Positions 43,748-56,588 of a DNA stretch of 64,000 bases are shown one piece after another. The translations under genes were made by a program, and so were the position numbers. How positions within the stretch are numbered: the stretch's first letter is position 1; each line of letters starts with the position of its first letter. The notes below the pieces were generated by a model, which had not been told where the DNA came from, searched no databases, and saw only the letters and a program-made list of their open reading frames with translations. This DNA is from Pyrinomonadaceae bacterium. Its GTDB lineage: Bacteria > Acidobacteriota > Blastocatellia > Pyrinomonadales > Pyrinomonadaceae. Location: positions 310,001 through 374,000 of the forward strand of contig DASUNM010000021.1 of assembly GCA_036277115.1 (NCBI GenBank). The letters run 5' to 3'.

Positions 43748-44064
43748 TTTGGAGTGCGCCGGCAGAGCGAAGCGGGGTCCCCAGCGCGGCAGCCGCGCTG
43801 GGGTGGTCGTAGCGGCGACGGCGCTTTGGATTCGCTTATTTGGACTGCGCCGACTTGTCGGCGCTTTTGGGCTCACGTCCTCGGACTGACGATTAATAGT
43901 AGCGCAGCCCCGATGAGTCGGGGCTGGATCCGTCCGGATAAAATAATCACAGCCCGCGAAGCGTGCGACAGAACATTTCGAGGGCCCGGCTTGACGGCGC
44001 TTTATCATTTACCTTGCGCGCGATTAAAGAAAAGAAAAGCGGCGTCAAGCCGCCGCACTCCAAA
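43748..44064. repeat. Repeat-rich gap with GGAGTGCGCCGGC-type ends
   Basis: The gap between nuoA and the STAND gene contains hairpins (CCCCAGCGCGGCAGCCGCGCTGGGG, cited in part) and ends in inverted copies of TTTGGAGTGC(G) next to the STAND stop codon. No gene is seen in 43609-44066. Confidence 0.65.
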
Positions 44065-44066
44065 AA

Positions 44067-46562
44067 CTACGTCCAACCCTTCGCGGCTTCTCTCGCGTCA
44101 GCGAGTTCTTCGTCACGACGATGATATCCGCATTTGTTGATCAGTTCCTCGGCCGCATCAAGGTCATCCTTGGGCCCACGTCCTTCACGCCCATCGTCAA
44201 ACTTATTCCACGGATAAGGTTTCACCGCATGAAACAACCGCGCGCGATAAAGGTGAATGTCCGCCATGTGCAACTTCATCGGACCCCGCGCAGCAATCTC
44301 CCACGCTTCGTCCAGCGCGGCAAGTGCCCGATCAGAGTCGGCTTTCAAAAAGACAAGCCAAGCGTGAGAAAGAAGACCATCGCACAGTTTCAGCTGATCC
44401 CCTGAACGGCGAAGACCGTTTACTGCATCACGAAGATGACTGTGCGCCATGTTCAGTCGATCTGACGCGACCTGGTTCTTGGATTCAATGACAGTACTAA
44501 ATAGTTCTGCCCGGCCGCGTGATAGATGATCGAGAGCGATATCGACGAGCCAATTGTTTTTAATAGCAATCCGAAGCGTTTCGAGTGTTCGCCCTCTAAC
44601 TATGTCACAGCTCTTGAAGTATGCTGATTCATTGGCGTCCCGAGAGGGAGAGTCCGCTTCCAGCATGCAGAGCCAAGCGCCCCGCTCAGGTTCTTTTAGC
44701 AGAAGCTCGCAGTAGAAGAAGCCCTGTTGTGAATAAAGAAACTTGCCTTGATTTAAGTTTGTTGATTGTATTTTCTCCGTCTCCTGATACTGAATGAGTG
44801 CCTCATGGTGGATACCGGCGTGATGCAAGGCATGTGCATACGACGCGCGGTAGAGTTGATGTATCCCCCATTCTGGGTTGTCTTTGATAAATTTCAATAT
44901 TCGCTTCCCCGCTGCTAGGGCGTTTGTAATTTGGCCAACACCTAGTTCTAGCTCGACCATGTTACCTGCGGCGATGCTTGCCTCAATCCATTTCTCCTGT
45001 CTCACAAAATATTCTAATCCTGCGCTTATCGGCTCTAGGGCCTCAAGGAGACGACCTAACGCGGTTAGATAGTAGCCAGCCTCGTTAAAGAGCCACCCTT
45101 GTCGATGAGCGACTCCGGGTGAAATTCGGGTCCATGGCTCTTTGAAAAACGCTGCCACCGCTCCCAAATTCGAACCAAGCGCGCCGAGGCTCTTCGAGCT
45201 ATAGAAGTGGTCACCCTGCAGAATTCGGCGGGCGTAAACATCACATGCTTCTCTCTGCAAACCGCCTTGACAGCCATGCGCAACGGCCTGGTAGAGCGGC
45301 TGAAGATCTTCAAGCGTCGGTTGGTCGCCTTCTTTTGTGCTATCTCGTAGGTATTCGTAGAGCCGTCGATGCGCTGCGAGCCAACCACCCGGCAACTCAT
45401 CGCGCATACGCGCAGCAAAGTACTCACGAAGCAGTGGATGCGCATCGAGGGAAACTAACTCCGCCGCTTCATTACGATTCACAGTTATCAAACCCGCCTC
45501 GTTCAACCGCTTGAGCGTAATGTTCCGTTGTGCTTCGCTGATGCCAACCAGCGGTCCGGTTAATCCGCCGATTTCTTCGCCAATCCACAACGCATTCAGG
45601 CAATCAGCGGTAGCAGGGCGATCAAACAAGCCGAGCAGCCGCAGTACGGAGAGCGCACGTGTTCCTGTGTCACCTTCGCGTTTGAACGATTCGACATAAG
45701 CATCCATTACGTGGAAGGCATGTCCGCTCTGTTCCTCGGCATCGGCATCTTTCAAGTTAATCAAGTCACGTTTGCGAATGTCTCCACCGTGCGCATCTCG
45801 TAAATATGAACCTAGCAGGTTCAATGTAAGCGCGTGACCCCTCACGTCGCCGACTAATTGCGCGAACTCAGCCTGTCTACCTTTCACGCCAAGTCGGCGG
45901 AGCAGCGCGACCCCCGCTTCCAATAAGAGTGACTTCAGTTTGATTTCAGGCGCGGTGGTTTGCCAGAAGTTGCGAAGATCCGGAATTGAGTATCGCGTAG
46001 TAATGATGCAGAGGCCGTCGTTGCGCGACGCCAGCGCTTTCAAAAGGGCGGCAACGCCTTGATCCTTAAGTTCGCTTCCGGTAGGTGAAGTGGGTGCATA
46101 CTGCAGCGGTTCAACTCCGTCGAGAATTAACAGGGTGCGCCGTCCGCCAACGAGCTGAGCCAACCGTCGGCCCTTATCAAACGAGCTGGCAGCACTGTTG
46201 GCTATCTCAACATCGCCAAAGAAGAGTAGAGCTTCTTTCAAAAACGAGTCAGATGAAGCCTGCCTTTTCTCACTCGTTCCCTGGCTGTAGAAGGACCACG
46301 CGAAGGCCGCGTCGCATCCCGGCCAATCTTGGTATGCGAGGTCGGCCGCCCACTTAGCAATTAGGGAAGTCTTTCCTTCGCCGCCGAGGGCGACGAACGT
46401 AAGGATGTGTGGCCGCTTTGGTTCGCCGCTAACAGCCTGTTGCCATGCGTCCGACAGAATCTTCAATTCAGCTTCGCGTCCGATAAGTTCCGCGGGCGCG
46501 TACTTGTCGATGCGGGAAATGTCAGTTTGAAAGTTTGCGCGTGAGCTGGCTGTTTGGCTCAA
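44067..46562 (-). CDS. STAND NTPase with C-terminal TPR-like region
   Basis: 831 aa. Walker A LGGEGKTS lies at 59-66, Walker B LLILDGVEPLQ at 144-154 and a TTR sensor-like motif at 188-190. A GHALTLNLLGSYLRD helix resembles the GxP-region of STAND ATPases. The C-terminal 400 residues are helical with TPR-like pairs (AGYYLTALGRLLEALEPIS; ALAALDEAWEIA). STAND proteins sense a ligand through the repeat region and oligomerise on ATP binding. The gene is 29 bp after a TIR gene, which fits an effector-sensor pair. Stretches around 44480-45060 look lower in GC than neighbours. Confidence 0.85.
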   Translation of the reverse strand: MSQTASSRANFQTDISRIDKYAPAELIGREAELKILSDAWQQAVSGEPKRPHILTFVALGGEGKTSLIAKWAADLAYQDWPGCDAAFAWSFYSQGTSEKRQASSDSFLKEALLFFGDVEIANSAASSFDKGRRLAQLVGGRRTLLILDGVEPLQYAPTSPTGSELKDQGVAALLKALASRNDGLCIITTRYSIPDLRNFWQTTAPEIKLKSLLLEAGVALLRRLGVKGRQAEFAQLVGDVRGHALTLNLLGSYLRDAHGGDIRKRDLINLKDADAEEQSGHAFHVMDAYVESFKREGDTGTRALSVLRLLGLFDRPATADCLNALWIGEEIGGLTGPLVGISEAQRNITLKRLNEAGLITVNRNEAAELVSLDAHPLLREYFAARMRDELPGGWLAAHRRLYEYLRDSTKEGDQPTLEDLQPLYQAVAHGCQGGLQREACDVYARRILQGDHFYSSKSLGALGSNLGAVAAFFKEPWTRISPGVAHRQGWLFNEAGYYLTALGRLLEALEPISAGLEYFVRQEKWIEASIAAGNMVELELGVGQITNALAAGKRILKFIKDNPEWGIHQLYRASYAHALHHAGIHHEALIQYQETEKIQSTNLNQGKFLYSQQGFFYCELLLKEPERGAWLCMLEADSPSRDANESAYFKSCDIVRGRTLETLRIAIKNNWLVDIALDHLSRGRAELFSTVIESKNQVASDRLNMAHSHLRDAVNGLRRSGDQLKLCDGLLSHAWLVFLKADSDRALAALDEAWEIAARGPMKLHMADIHLYRARLFHAVKPYPWNKFDDGREGRGPKDDLDAAEELINKCGYHRRDEELADAREAAKGWT

Positions 46563-46591
46563 CGGAGCTGCGCTGGCTTCCGAGGAGCCGG

Positions 46592-47113
46592 CTAAGGGTT
46601 TGCCAGCTTCGCTAAAGTTTGTGCGACTTTGAGCAACGCGCGGTCCTGCTCGCCCTCAGTCATTTCGCTCAGTGCCTTGTTCGGCGAGCCTGCGGCTTGT
46701 AACGAGGCGAGCGTGAATTCTTCAGGGCCGGTGGCAGGATCGGGATACTTAAACTTGCTTTCCGCGAACATGCAGGGTCTCAGGATGACTGGAAGGATCC
46801 GCACGCCTTCTTCTTTGGCTTTGCGAAGCAACACAGGCAATTCGCTGTTGCGAATGTACTTCGAAGCGAGAAAGGCCGGACTCACCAGCAAGACAGCGGC
46901 TTGGGCGCCGTTCAGATGCTTTTGAATGTGACTGTGCCAGTCTTCACCGAGATCAATGTCCTGATCAGAACACAACGCAATCTGGCCCTGCTGCACCAGC
47001 GGCTCCAGTTGCTCGCGCAACCTGTCCAGCCAGCGCTTTGAAGGATCGGCGTTCTCATTGTCCTTGTGAGCATAGCTAATAAAGATAGGTGGGACTGCAC
47101 TTGGGGTCACCAT
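46592..47113 (-). CDS. TIR-domain effector protein
   Basis: 173 aa. A bacterial TIR domain spans residues 8-145: IFISYAHKDNE, then GQIALCSDQDIDLGEDWHSHI, VLLVSPAFLASKYIRNSEL and RILPVILRPC. The Glu in SKYIRNSE (residue 91) is at the place of the catalytic Glu in NAD-cleaving TIR domains. No further domain; the C-terminal 30 residues are helical. A GGAGAAG site precedes ATG 47113. Its downstream partner is the STAND NTPase. NADase activity is inferred from the family. Confidence 0.88.
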   Translation of the reverse strand: MVTPSAVPPIFISYAHKDNENADPSKRWLDRLREQLEPLVQQGQIALCSDQDIDLGEDWHSHIQKHLNGAQAAVLLVSPAFLASKYIRNSELPVLLRKAKEEGVRILPVILRPCMFAESKFKYPDPATGPEEFTLASLQAAGSPNKALSEMTEGEQDRALLKVAQTLAKLANP

Positions 47114-47210
47114 TGATGAACTTCTCCGATTCCGTTACCCGCAGTTCGGAAGCCGAGAGGTTGGGGTAACTAAGTTGAAGGTGCTGGCGTAGTTTACCAC
47201 CGGTCGTGCG

Positions 47211-47792
47211 TTACTGCGCCACGAAGTTAAAAGTAATCACGCCACTGACCTTCACCGGCTGGCCGGACAGAACTGTCGGCGAGAACTTCCAGTTGCGCGC
47301 GGCGGCCACGGCCGATTGCTGCAACAACGGATGCCCGCTCACCGCGCGCGCCGTGACTACATTTCCGCTCTCATCGACCAGGACTTGGACCGTGACCATG
47401 CCGGAGGCTTTTGCTGCCTTTGCAATCGGTGGATAGGCGGGTTGGAGTTTGCTTATCGCTTTGCCGTTAAGCACGCCACCGGAAATTACTTTGGGAGGTG
47501 GCTTGGGTGTGGCTTCCTTTTTAGGCGGAGGCGGCGGAGCACTCGCGGCGGAATCGTGATTCGCGGAAGGCAAGGACCCGGGTGCGCCAGCCCTTGGCAC
47601 GCCCTGAGTGACGGTCGGCGGCGCTGCTGTTTCTTTCACCGGCTCGTCGGCCGAGTTCGATGCCGGCGAGGATTCAGCCATCTCACCTGAAGACCGGGAG
47701 TTGCTATTCGTATTTGTGTTACTGCGTCGGCCCATGAGATTGCAGAGGGAGAGGGCGAGCGCAAACAGGACGAGGGCGAGCGTGGTCTTCAT
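47211..47792 (-). CDS. TonB C-terminal domain protein
   Basis: 193 aa. Residues 1-19 are a signal segment; LSLCN is close to a lipobox but has Leu at -1, so lipidation is unclear. A Ser/Asn linker and a Pro-rich stretch (PPPPPKKEATPKPPPK) lead to a TonB-type C-terminal domain (residues 105-193: YPPIAKAAKASGMVTVQVLVDESGNV, in part, then AARNWKFSP). It may transmit force or simply bind periplasmic partners. No ExbB/ExbD is nearby. Confidence 0.85.
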   Translation of the reverse strand: MKTTLALVLFALALSLCNLMGRRSNTNTNSNSRSSGEMAESSPASNSADEPVKETAAPPTVTQGVPRAGAPGSLPSANHDSAASAPPPPPKKEATPKPPPKVISGGVLNGKAISKLQPAYPPIAKAAKASGMVTVQVLVDESGNVVTARAVSGHPLLQQSAVAAARNWKFSPTVLSGQPVKVSGVITFNFVAQ

Positions 47793-47815
47793 TTGTGTCA
47801 GTCTCCGGTTAACTC

Positions 47816-47926
47816 AGCGGTGGATCCAAAGCGCCGTCGTCGCTACGGTTTGCCGGCGCACTCCAAATTCTCCTCTTGTAGCTCAGCGGTAGATCCAAAG
47901 CGCCGTCAAGCCGGCGCACTCCAAAT
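47816..47926. repeat. Two tandem GCGCCGTC...GGCGCACTCCAAA repeats
   Basis: Copies AGCGG(T)(G/A)GATCCAAAGCGCCGTC...CCGGCGCACTCCAAA lie at 47816-47867 and 47885-47925. The same TTTGGAGTGCGCCGGC end is found at 43748 and 44051. Confidence 0.7.
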
Positions 47927-47931
47927 GTTTC

Positions 47932-48423
47932 TCAGTGACCGTCTCGCTCTCCCGCGAGCAGAGCAACGGCATGCGACAGCACTGGCTTGATCACTTCAAA
48001 GCTTTCTCGTACACCCTTGGGTGAACCGGGAAGATTAATGATGAGTGCGCCGGAGCGAATGCCACTGACGCCGCGCGAGATCATCGCCATCGGCGTGTTC
48101 TTGAGAGTCTGAATGCGCATAGCTTCGGCGAGACCGGATGCTTCGCGCTCGATCACGCGCAGAGTTGCTTCCGGTGTGTTGTCGCGCGGACCGAAACCTG
48201 TGCCGCCGGTCGTAACCACCAGATTCACATCAGAACGTTCGGCGTACTCGCGCAGTTTGTCGGCGAGCGGTTCCAGATTATCGGCGAGAATCTCTTTCGC
48301 GACGATGCGCGCCCCAATCCCAGTGATAAGTTCAACCAGCAACTCACCTGATTTATCCTCACGCTCGCCGCGTGAGCATGCATCGCTGGCGGTGATGACG
48401 ACGGCGTTGATTTCAGTGGGCAT
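47932..48423 (-). CDS. MoaB/Mog-family molybdopterin biosynthesis protein
   Basis: 163 aa from ATG 48423. The MoCF-binding fold has TGGTGFGPRDNTPEA and INLPGSPKGVRESFEVI, both conserved in MoaB/MogA. It likely adenylylates molybdopterin before metal insertion. MogA and MoaB cannot be separated from sequence alone here. No other molybdenum cofactor genes lie in the window. Confidence 0.88.
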   Translation of the reverse strand: MPTEINAVVITASDACSRGEREDKSGELLVELITGIGARIVAKEILADNLEPLADKLREYAERSDVNLVVTTGGTGFGPRDNTPEATLRVIEREASGLAEAMRIQTLKNTPMAMISRGVSGIRSGALIINLPGSPKGVRESFEVIKPVLSHAVALLAGERDGH

Positions 48424-48433
48424 AGGGCAATAA

Positions 48434-48522
48434 GAGGTCAGAACCACCTGCGTCAGCGGGTGGGGTAAAGGCGTAACGCAACAGGGGTACTAACCCATCC
48501 ACTTACGCGGATGGTTCTGACC

Positions 48523-48524
<2 letters not shown>
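48434..48524. repeat. GAGGTCAGAACCA inverted repeat
   Basis: A 13-bp perfect inverted repeat (48434-48446 and 48512-48524) encloses two smaller hairpins (CACCTGCGTCAGCGGGTG and CCATCCACTTACGCGGATGG). It overlaps the carB stop region. Confidence 0.65.
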
Positions 48525-51804
<3,280 letters not shown>

Positions 51805-51967
51805 TGAAGACGGTAAAGCATTTTACACGCCGATCTGTTTGAAGCGAACCGGGGGAGTAAATCCGCGATTTGACTTGCGCCTCTTAACGTCATAGAAACC
51901 TTTTGTTTTAAATAATAGCCCGTCCGCTACCGCAGGCGGTCCTGACAATTCAACTGAGGTGCCTGAG

Positions 51968-53692
51968 ATGATCAAGAGATTTGCTCTGTTTGCTGGTTTG
52001 CTCTCCACAGTTTTGTTGCTCGCGTTTGCCTGTACGCCGGCGCCGACGGAAACTCGCCCGGCCGATACCGCCGGAACGTGGACGATGCCCGCCGATCTAA
52101 AACCGGGGCTCGACACGATAACAACGGCTGACCTGATGCAGCACACGAAGGCCCTTTCGGCTGATGAATACGAAGGGCGCGGGCCCGGCACGAAAGGCGA
52201 AGAGCTCACTGTCAAATATCTCACCGATCAGTTTCAGCGGATTGGACTAAAGCCCGGCAATCCCGATGGCACTTACATACAAAAGGTCCCGCTTGCAGGT
52301 TTCACCGCGCAACCAACTGCCTCGTTTACTGCCGGCGACAAGAAGATCGATCTGAAGTTTCCTGAAGATTACGTAGCTGTCTCGCGCCGTTTTGTGCCGC
52401 AGTCGAAAGTTGAAAACTCAGACATGGTGTTTGTGGGCTATGGCGTCGTCGCGCCCGAATACGGTTGGGATGATTACAAAGGTCTGGACGTGCGGGGGAA
52501 GACCATCGTCATGCTTATCAACGATCCGGCCGTCCCGGACGCGAATGACTCTTCGAAGCTCGACGACAAGATCTTCAAAGGCAAGGCGATGACCTACTAC
52601 GGCCGCTGGACCTACAAATACGAAATTGCGACTGAGAAAGGCGCTGCCGCCGCGATCATCATTCACGAGACCGGCCCGGCCGGTTACCCGTACGAAGTGG
52701 TTTCCGGAAGTTGGTCGCGGGAAAACTTCGACATTGTGAAGCCTAATAAGAACATCGGCCGCGTCGCCGTTGAGTCGTGGATCACAGGCGATCGCGCGAA
52801 AGAACTGTTCACGGCCGCGGGTCAGGATCTCGATGCTTTGAAAAAAGCCGCGGTCAGCAAAGACTTCAAGCCCGTCGAATTGAAAGCGAAGGCGAACTTC
52901 ACAGTTCAAAATACTTTGCGCGAGATTCAGTCAAACAACGTGATTGGCAAGATCGAGGGCTCAGAGAAGAAAGACGAGTACGTGGTTTATTCGGCGCACT
53001 GGGATCATCTCGGCCGCGACCCGAAACTTCAAGGCGATCAGATTTTCAACGGCGCGCTCGACAATGCTTCAGGCATCGCCTCGATGCTGGAAATCGCGGA
53101 AGGCTTCACCAAGCTCGGCACGCCACCAACGCGTTCGATACTCTTCCTGGCCGTGACTGCGGAAGAGAAGGGCTTGCTCGGCGCGAAATACTATGGCGAG
53201 AACCCGCTCTATCCGCTTAACAAGACGGTCGCGAACATTAACATGGACGGCGTAAATCAATGGGGCCGCACCAAGGACATCACGATGGTCGGCGACGACA
53301 ACAGCACTCTGATCGATCTGTTGCGCGAGGTCTCGAAGCTGCAAAACCGCGTGGTCAATCCCGATCCGGAACCCGAAAAGGGTTTCTACTATCGTTCAGA
53401 TCATTTTGAGTTCGCGAAGCAGGGCGTGCCCGCTCTTTACACCGATTCAGGTATTGACTACAGCGGCAAGGACGTCGCGTTCAGCAAGCAGAAGCGCGAC
53501 GAGTACACGGCGAAGGACTATCACAAAGTGTCCGACGAAATTAAACCAGACTGGGATTTAGCTGGAGCCGTCGATGACGCACAGTTGCTGATGATCATCG
53601 GCCATCGCATCTCGCAGACCGACACGTTTCCCACGTGGAAGTCCGGTAGCGAATTCAAAGCGAAGCGTGATGCGACGATGGGTGGTAGCTGA
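51968..53692 (+). CDS. M28-family zinc peptidase lipoprotein
   Basis: About 574 aa from ATG 51968, with GAGG upstream; a GTG at 51959 is the alternative. The signal peptide ends in LLAFAC, a lipobox. A PA-domain insert (about residues 130-270) precedes the M28 core: [10 protein letters not shown] (His), [13 protein letters not shown] (Asp), [10 protein letters not shown] (catalytic Glu and ligand Glu), NMDG (Asp) and [10 protein letters not shown] (His). It is an aminopeptidase-like enzyme of the periplasm or outer face. A thioredoxin-like gene follows 5 bp later. Confidence 0.9.
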   Translation: MIKRFALFAGLLSTVLLLAFACTPAPTETRPADTAGTWTMPADLKPGLDTITTADLMQHTKALSADEYEGRGPGTKGEELTVKYLTDQFQRIGLKPGNPDGTYIQKVPLAGFTAQPTASFTAGDKKIDLKFPEDYVAVSRRFVPQSKVENSDMVFVGYGVVAPEYGWDDYKGLDVRGKTIVMLINDPAVPDANDSSKLDDKIFKGKAMTYYGRWTYKYEIATEKGAAAAIIIHETGPAGYPYEVVSGSWSRENFDIVKPNKNIGRVAVESWITGDRAKELFTAAGQDLDALKKAAVSKDFKPVELKAKANFTVQNTLREIQSNNVIGKIEGSEKKDEYVVYSAHWDHLGRDPKLQGDQIFNGALDNASGIASMLEIAEGFTKLGTPPTRSILFLAVTAEEKGLLGAKYYGENPLYPLNKTVANINMDGVNQWGRTKDITMVGDDNSTLIDLLREVSKLQNRVVNPDPEPEKGFYYRSDHFEFAKQGVPALYTDSGIDYSGKDVAFSKQKRDEYTAKDYHKVSDEIKPDWDLAGAVDDAQLLMIIGHRISQTDTFPTWKSGSEFKAKRDATMGGS

Positions 53693-53697
53693 CGACG

Positions 53698-54225
53698 ATG
53701 AGCAGGCTCTCACTTTCGTTAATCGTTCTCGTCGTGTGCCTCGCGGGTTCCGCTGGGGCGCAGCCGCCGGCACTGATCGCGGATGAACCGCTGAAAGCAG
53801 TCACAGCTAAGACCGATCTTTATCCTGCGAATGCTGATGCGAAGAAAGATATCGAAGCGGCTCTAAAAACAGCCCACGCGGAAAACAAGCGCGTGATGCT
53901 GATTTTTGGCGGCAACTGGTGTTATGACTGCCACGTGCTGGATCAAGCGCTGCACGAAGGCGAAGCTAACAAGATCGTCAAAGAGAGTTTCCTGCTCGTG
54001 CACGTGGACATCGGCGAAGGTGACAAAAACCTCGATCTGATCAAGAAATACGAGACGACGCTGGGTTCTGGCGTGCCGACTGTGGTGATAATTGACGATG
54101 AGGGTTGCGTCGTCTACAGCAGCACCAAGGGCGAGTTTGAGGCGGCGCGAAGGATGATGAGGAAGGACCTCGTGGCGTTTCTGAATCAGTGGAAGCCGAC
54201 CAATTCTCAGCGCCCGCGTTCTTGA
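53698..54225 (+). CDS. Exported thioredoxin-like protein
   Basis: 175 aa. Residues 1-21 are a signal peptide ending in AGA. The fold has VMLIFGGNWCYDCHVLDQAL, in which CYDC is the redox CxxC, and GVPTVVIIDDEG with the cis-Pro. This is the thioredoxin_7 group. It may reduce disulfides or haem ligands in the periplasm. It is only 5 bp from the M28 gene. Confidence 0.87.
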   Translation: MSRLSLSLIVLVVCLAGSAGAQPPALIADEPLKAVTAKTDLYPANADAKKDIEAALKTAHAENKRVMLIFGGNWCYDCHVLDQALHEGEANKIVKESFLLVHVDIGEGDKNLDLIKKYETTLGSGVPTVVIIDDEGCVVYSSTKGEFEAARRMMRKDLVAFLNQWKPTNSQRPRS

Positions 54226-54300
54226 GTAACGGAATCGTTTTTGGTAGTTTCCTCTTTCGTTCCCCGCAAATTAATTCAATCAAAGATCAATGGAGCATTC

Positions 54301-55647
54301 ATGAAGTTCAGATTATTTCTTTTTGCGTCTCTGGTATTTGCAGTCTCAATAGTTTCTGCAATCACTTCGGCCCAGCGCCGCCCCGTAGCGGAGAAACCGC
54401 TCACGGGTGATTTCAAAATCACTTTCAAACAAACCGTCGCCGGAAATTCAATGCAGAGCACGACCATGATCAAGGGTCAGCGCGAACGCAGCGAAACCAG
54501 CCACAGTGCCGGCACTTACACGATGACCACGGTTAATCTCACGCAGTGCGATATGAGGCGCACAATTCAGATTAACGACAAAGCCCGCAAGTATTTGATC
54601 ACGCCCATGGATGACGGTGCGTCCAGCAGCAGCACCTCAACTGGAGCGCCCGGCACCGCAGCACCCGCAACGCGCGGCGGAGTGGTAACGGTGACGGTTA
54701 ATGCGGTGGACACCGGAGAACGCAAAGAAATGTTCGGTTTCACCGCGCGCCGTTTCAAGCGAACGACGATCATGGACTCATCGCCAGACGCTTGTTCGCA
54801 GACGAAAATGAAGATCGAAACGGACGGCTGGTACATCAATCTCGAATACGGCTTAAGCTGCCCGTCGAATCAGTCCTCCTCTACCTCGACGACTACGAGC
54901 GGCGGCTGCCGCGATCGCTACGCTTACAAGACCACCGGCCCGGCCCACATCGGCTTTCCCTTACAGGAAACCACGACGATGTACGGCGCGGATGGCAGCG
55001 TCACGATGACGATGACTAAAGAAGTCGTCGAGATTTCCCGTCAGCCGCTTGACGCGGCGCTCTTCGACATTCCGGCCGGTTACACCCAGGCCAGGGACCA
55101 GCAGGAGATGTTTTCAATGCCGTCGATGGACGAGATGACGGCCAACTCGCGCCCGCAGAATCGGACGGAATCCAGCAGCCAGTCGCAAACGACTGCTCCG
55201 GCCGCGCGAATTCGAGTCGGTGTGGTTCAGCTCAACAACAAGACGAAGACTTCGGCGGCAACTGATTCGCTGCAACAGCAACTCGTTGCAGGGCTGACCG
55301 CCCAGGGGATCGACGCGGTTCCGCTGAATGCAATTTCGGCGAGCGAAGCCGTCGCCGAGGCGCAGGCGAAGCAGGTCTCGTACATTCTTTACACGGACAT
55401 TGCGACCTTGAAGGCGCCTTCGACCGGCAAGAAGATTGGCGGAATGTTCGGACGCGCCACGGGTATCAGCTCGGGAGACAGTGGCAAGGCGGAAGCGAAA
55501 CTCGACTTTCGTCTGGTGCCGACCGCAGGCTCGGGGACAACTTTGGAATTGTCCGCCACTGCGAAAGAGGAAACAGCCGAAGCAAGTCTCGGCTCGGCGA
55601 TCCGCAGCGAAGTGCAAAGTGTCGGTAACGCACTTTCCCGGCCGTAA
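54301..55647 (+). CDS. Exported protein of unknown function
   Basis: 448 aa from ATG 54301, chosen for its GGAG; the frame stays open from 54241. A signal peptide covers residues 1-24 (FLFASLVFAVSIVSA). The mature N-terminal half contains TGDFKITFKQTVAGNSMQS, then a Ser/Thr/Ala linker and several paired Cys (CSQTKMKIE, LSCPSNQ, GGCRDR). The C-terminal domain (IRVGVVQLNNKTKTSAATDS, then QVSYILYTDIATLK) is reminiscent of CsgG/GNA1162-type assembly proteins, by loose pattern only. Not otherwise recognised. Confidence 0.6.
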   Translation: MKFRLFLFASLVFAVSIVSAITSAQRRPVAEKPLTGDFKITFKQTVAGNSMQSTTMIKGQRERSETSHSAGTYTMTTVNLTQCDMRRTIQINDKARKYLITPMDDGASSSSTSTGAPGTAAPATRGGVVTVTVNAVDTGERKEMFGFTARRFKRTTIMDSSPDACSQTKMKIETDGWYINLEYGLSCPSNQSSSTSTTTSGGCRDRYAYKTTGPAHIGFPLQETTTMYGADGSVTMTMTKEVVEISRQPLDAALFDIPAGYTQARDQQEMFSMPSMDEMTANSRPQNRTESSSQSQTTAPAARIRVGVVQLNNKTKTSAATDSLQQQLVAGLTAQGIDAVPLNAISASEAVAEAQAKQVSYILYTDIATLKAPSTGKKIGGMFGRATGISSGDSGKAEAKLDFRLVPTAGSGTTLELSATAKEETAEASLGSAIRSEVQSVGNALSRP

Positions 55648-55669
55648 GGTTTCGGTACTAATTTCGAAG

Positions 55670-56470
55670 ATGGCTCAAACTCGTCCAGACGCGGAAGGCG
55701 GTTCAGCAGCTAAAGCTACTGAAGCGTCTCCGCGTTCGGACAGAGGCGCGACGAAAAACGCGGACATTCAGACTCTCCAGACCCAAATTAGGGAATTACA
55801 GCAGGCCACGAAATACCGCTCGCTCTTTTTGGCGCGGCTGGCGCATGAGCTGCGTACGCCGCTGACTTCGATCATGGGCTTCTCAGAAATTCTGCTGAGT
55901 CAGGAAAAAATTACTGACGCGCAGCGCGGCTTCTGTGAACGAATTCAAAGCTCAGCCCAACAACTGCAAAGCAGCCTCAATCAATTGTCGGATTTAGCGC
56001 GGCTGGAAGCAGGAGAGACAAAGTTAGCCCAGGAAGAGATAGCCCCTGGAGAAACGTTACGCGACGTTTTGCCGGCGCTGGCACGCAGCGCTGACAAGAG
56101 GCGCGTCCGGCTCAGATCCTCAGCGGCCGACGACCTGCCAATTGTGATTACGGATCGCGCGCGCGTGCGATTGGTCATCTACAATTTGCTGGCGCATGCC
56201 ATTTCCAGAAGTCCTGAAGGCGCCATCGTTACAGCAGAAGCGAAGTCCGTACCGGATGGCGTCGCGATTTCCATCACAGATGTGGGCGATCCAATTGCCG
56301 AGCCGGCACGGATCGGAATTCTGGCCCCGGACGACAACTCCAGCACCGGTGAGCTCGGGCTTTCAATCGCGCGCCAGAATGTAGAAATTCTTGGCGGCTC
56401 GATTACGGCCAGCAACGGGGATGGCGAAGTCCAACTGACTTTTGTTTTGCCACTTCGTCTCGCCACATGA
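55670..56470 (+). CDS. Degenerate histidine kinase
   Basis: 266 aa from ATG 55670. A HisKA domain is clear (FLARLAHELRTPLTSIMGFSEIL, His present). The HATPase region is reduced: N-box NLLAHAISRSP has His where Asn is usual, the DxGxG box reads DVGDP, and the G2 box reads GELGLSIARQNVE. It has no membrane helix or sensor domain. ATP binding is doubtful, so it may act as a phosphotransfer or binding partner for a regulator elsewhere. No regulator is adjacent. Confidence 0.75.
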   Translation: MAQTRPDAEGGSAAKATEASPRSDRGATKNADIQTLQTQIRELQQATKYRSLFLARLAHELRTPLTSIMGFSEILLSQEKITDAQRGFCERIQSSAQQLQSSLNQLSDLARLEAGETKLAQEEIAPGETLRDVLPALARSADKRRVRLRSSAADDLPIVITDRARVRLVIYNLLAHAISRSPEGAIVTAEAKSVPDGVAISITDVGDPIAEPARIGILAPDDNSSTGELGLSIARQNVEILGGSITASNGDGEVQLTFVLPLRLAT

Positions 56471-56492
56471 GATCTCAGATCTGAGATCTCAG
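56469..56492. repeat. GAGATCTCAGATCTGAGATCTC palindrome
   Basis: A palindromic AGATCT-rich stretch begins at the stop codon of the kinase-like gene. A related copy lies inside the HEAT gene at 34609-34638. Confidence 0.6.
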
Positions 56493-56588
56493 AAGAGTTT
56501 CTTTCCGTCGATAAATCGCGAAACCGTCGTGTTATGATGTCGGCTCGCAATCAAATTCTGAGCCGCCGTTTTCAGACTGTCTCCGGCC

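Noticed and set aside
47878..47896. GTAGCTCAGCGGTAGA resembling a tRNA D-arm
   Set aside because: No acceptor stem, anticodon arm or TTCGA T-loop follows; it is part of a dispersed repeat.
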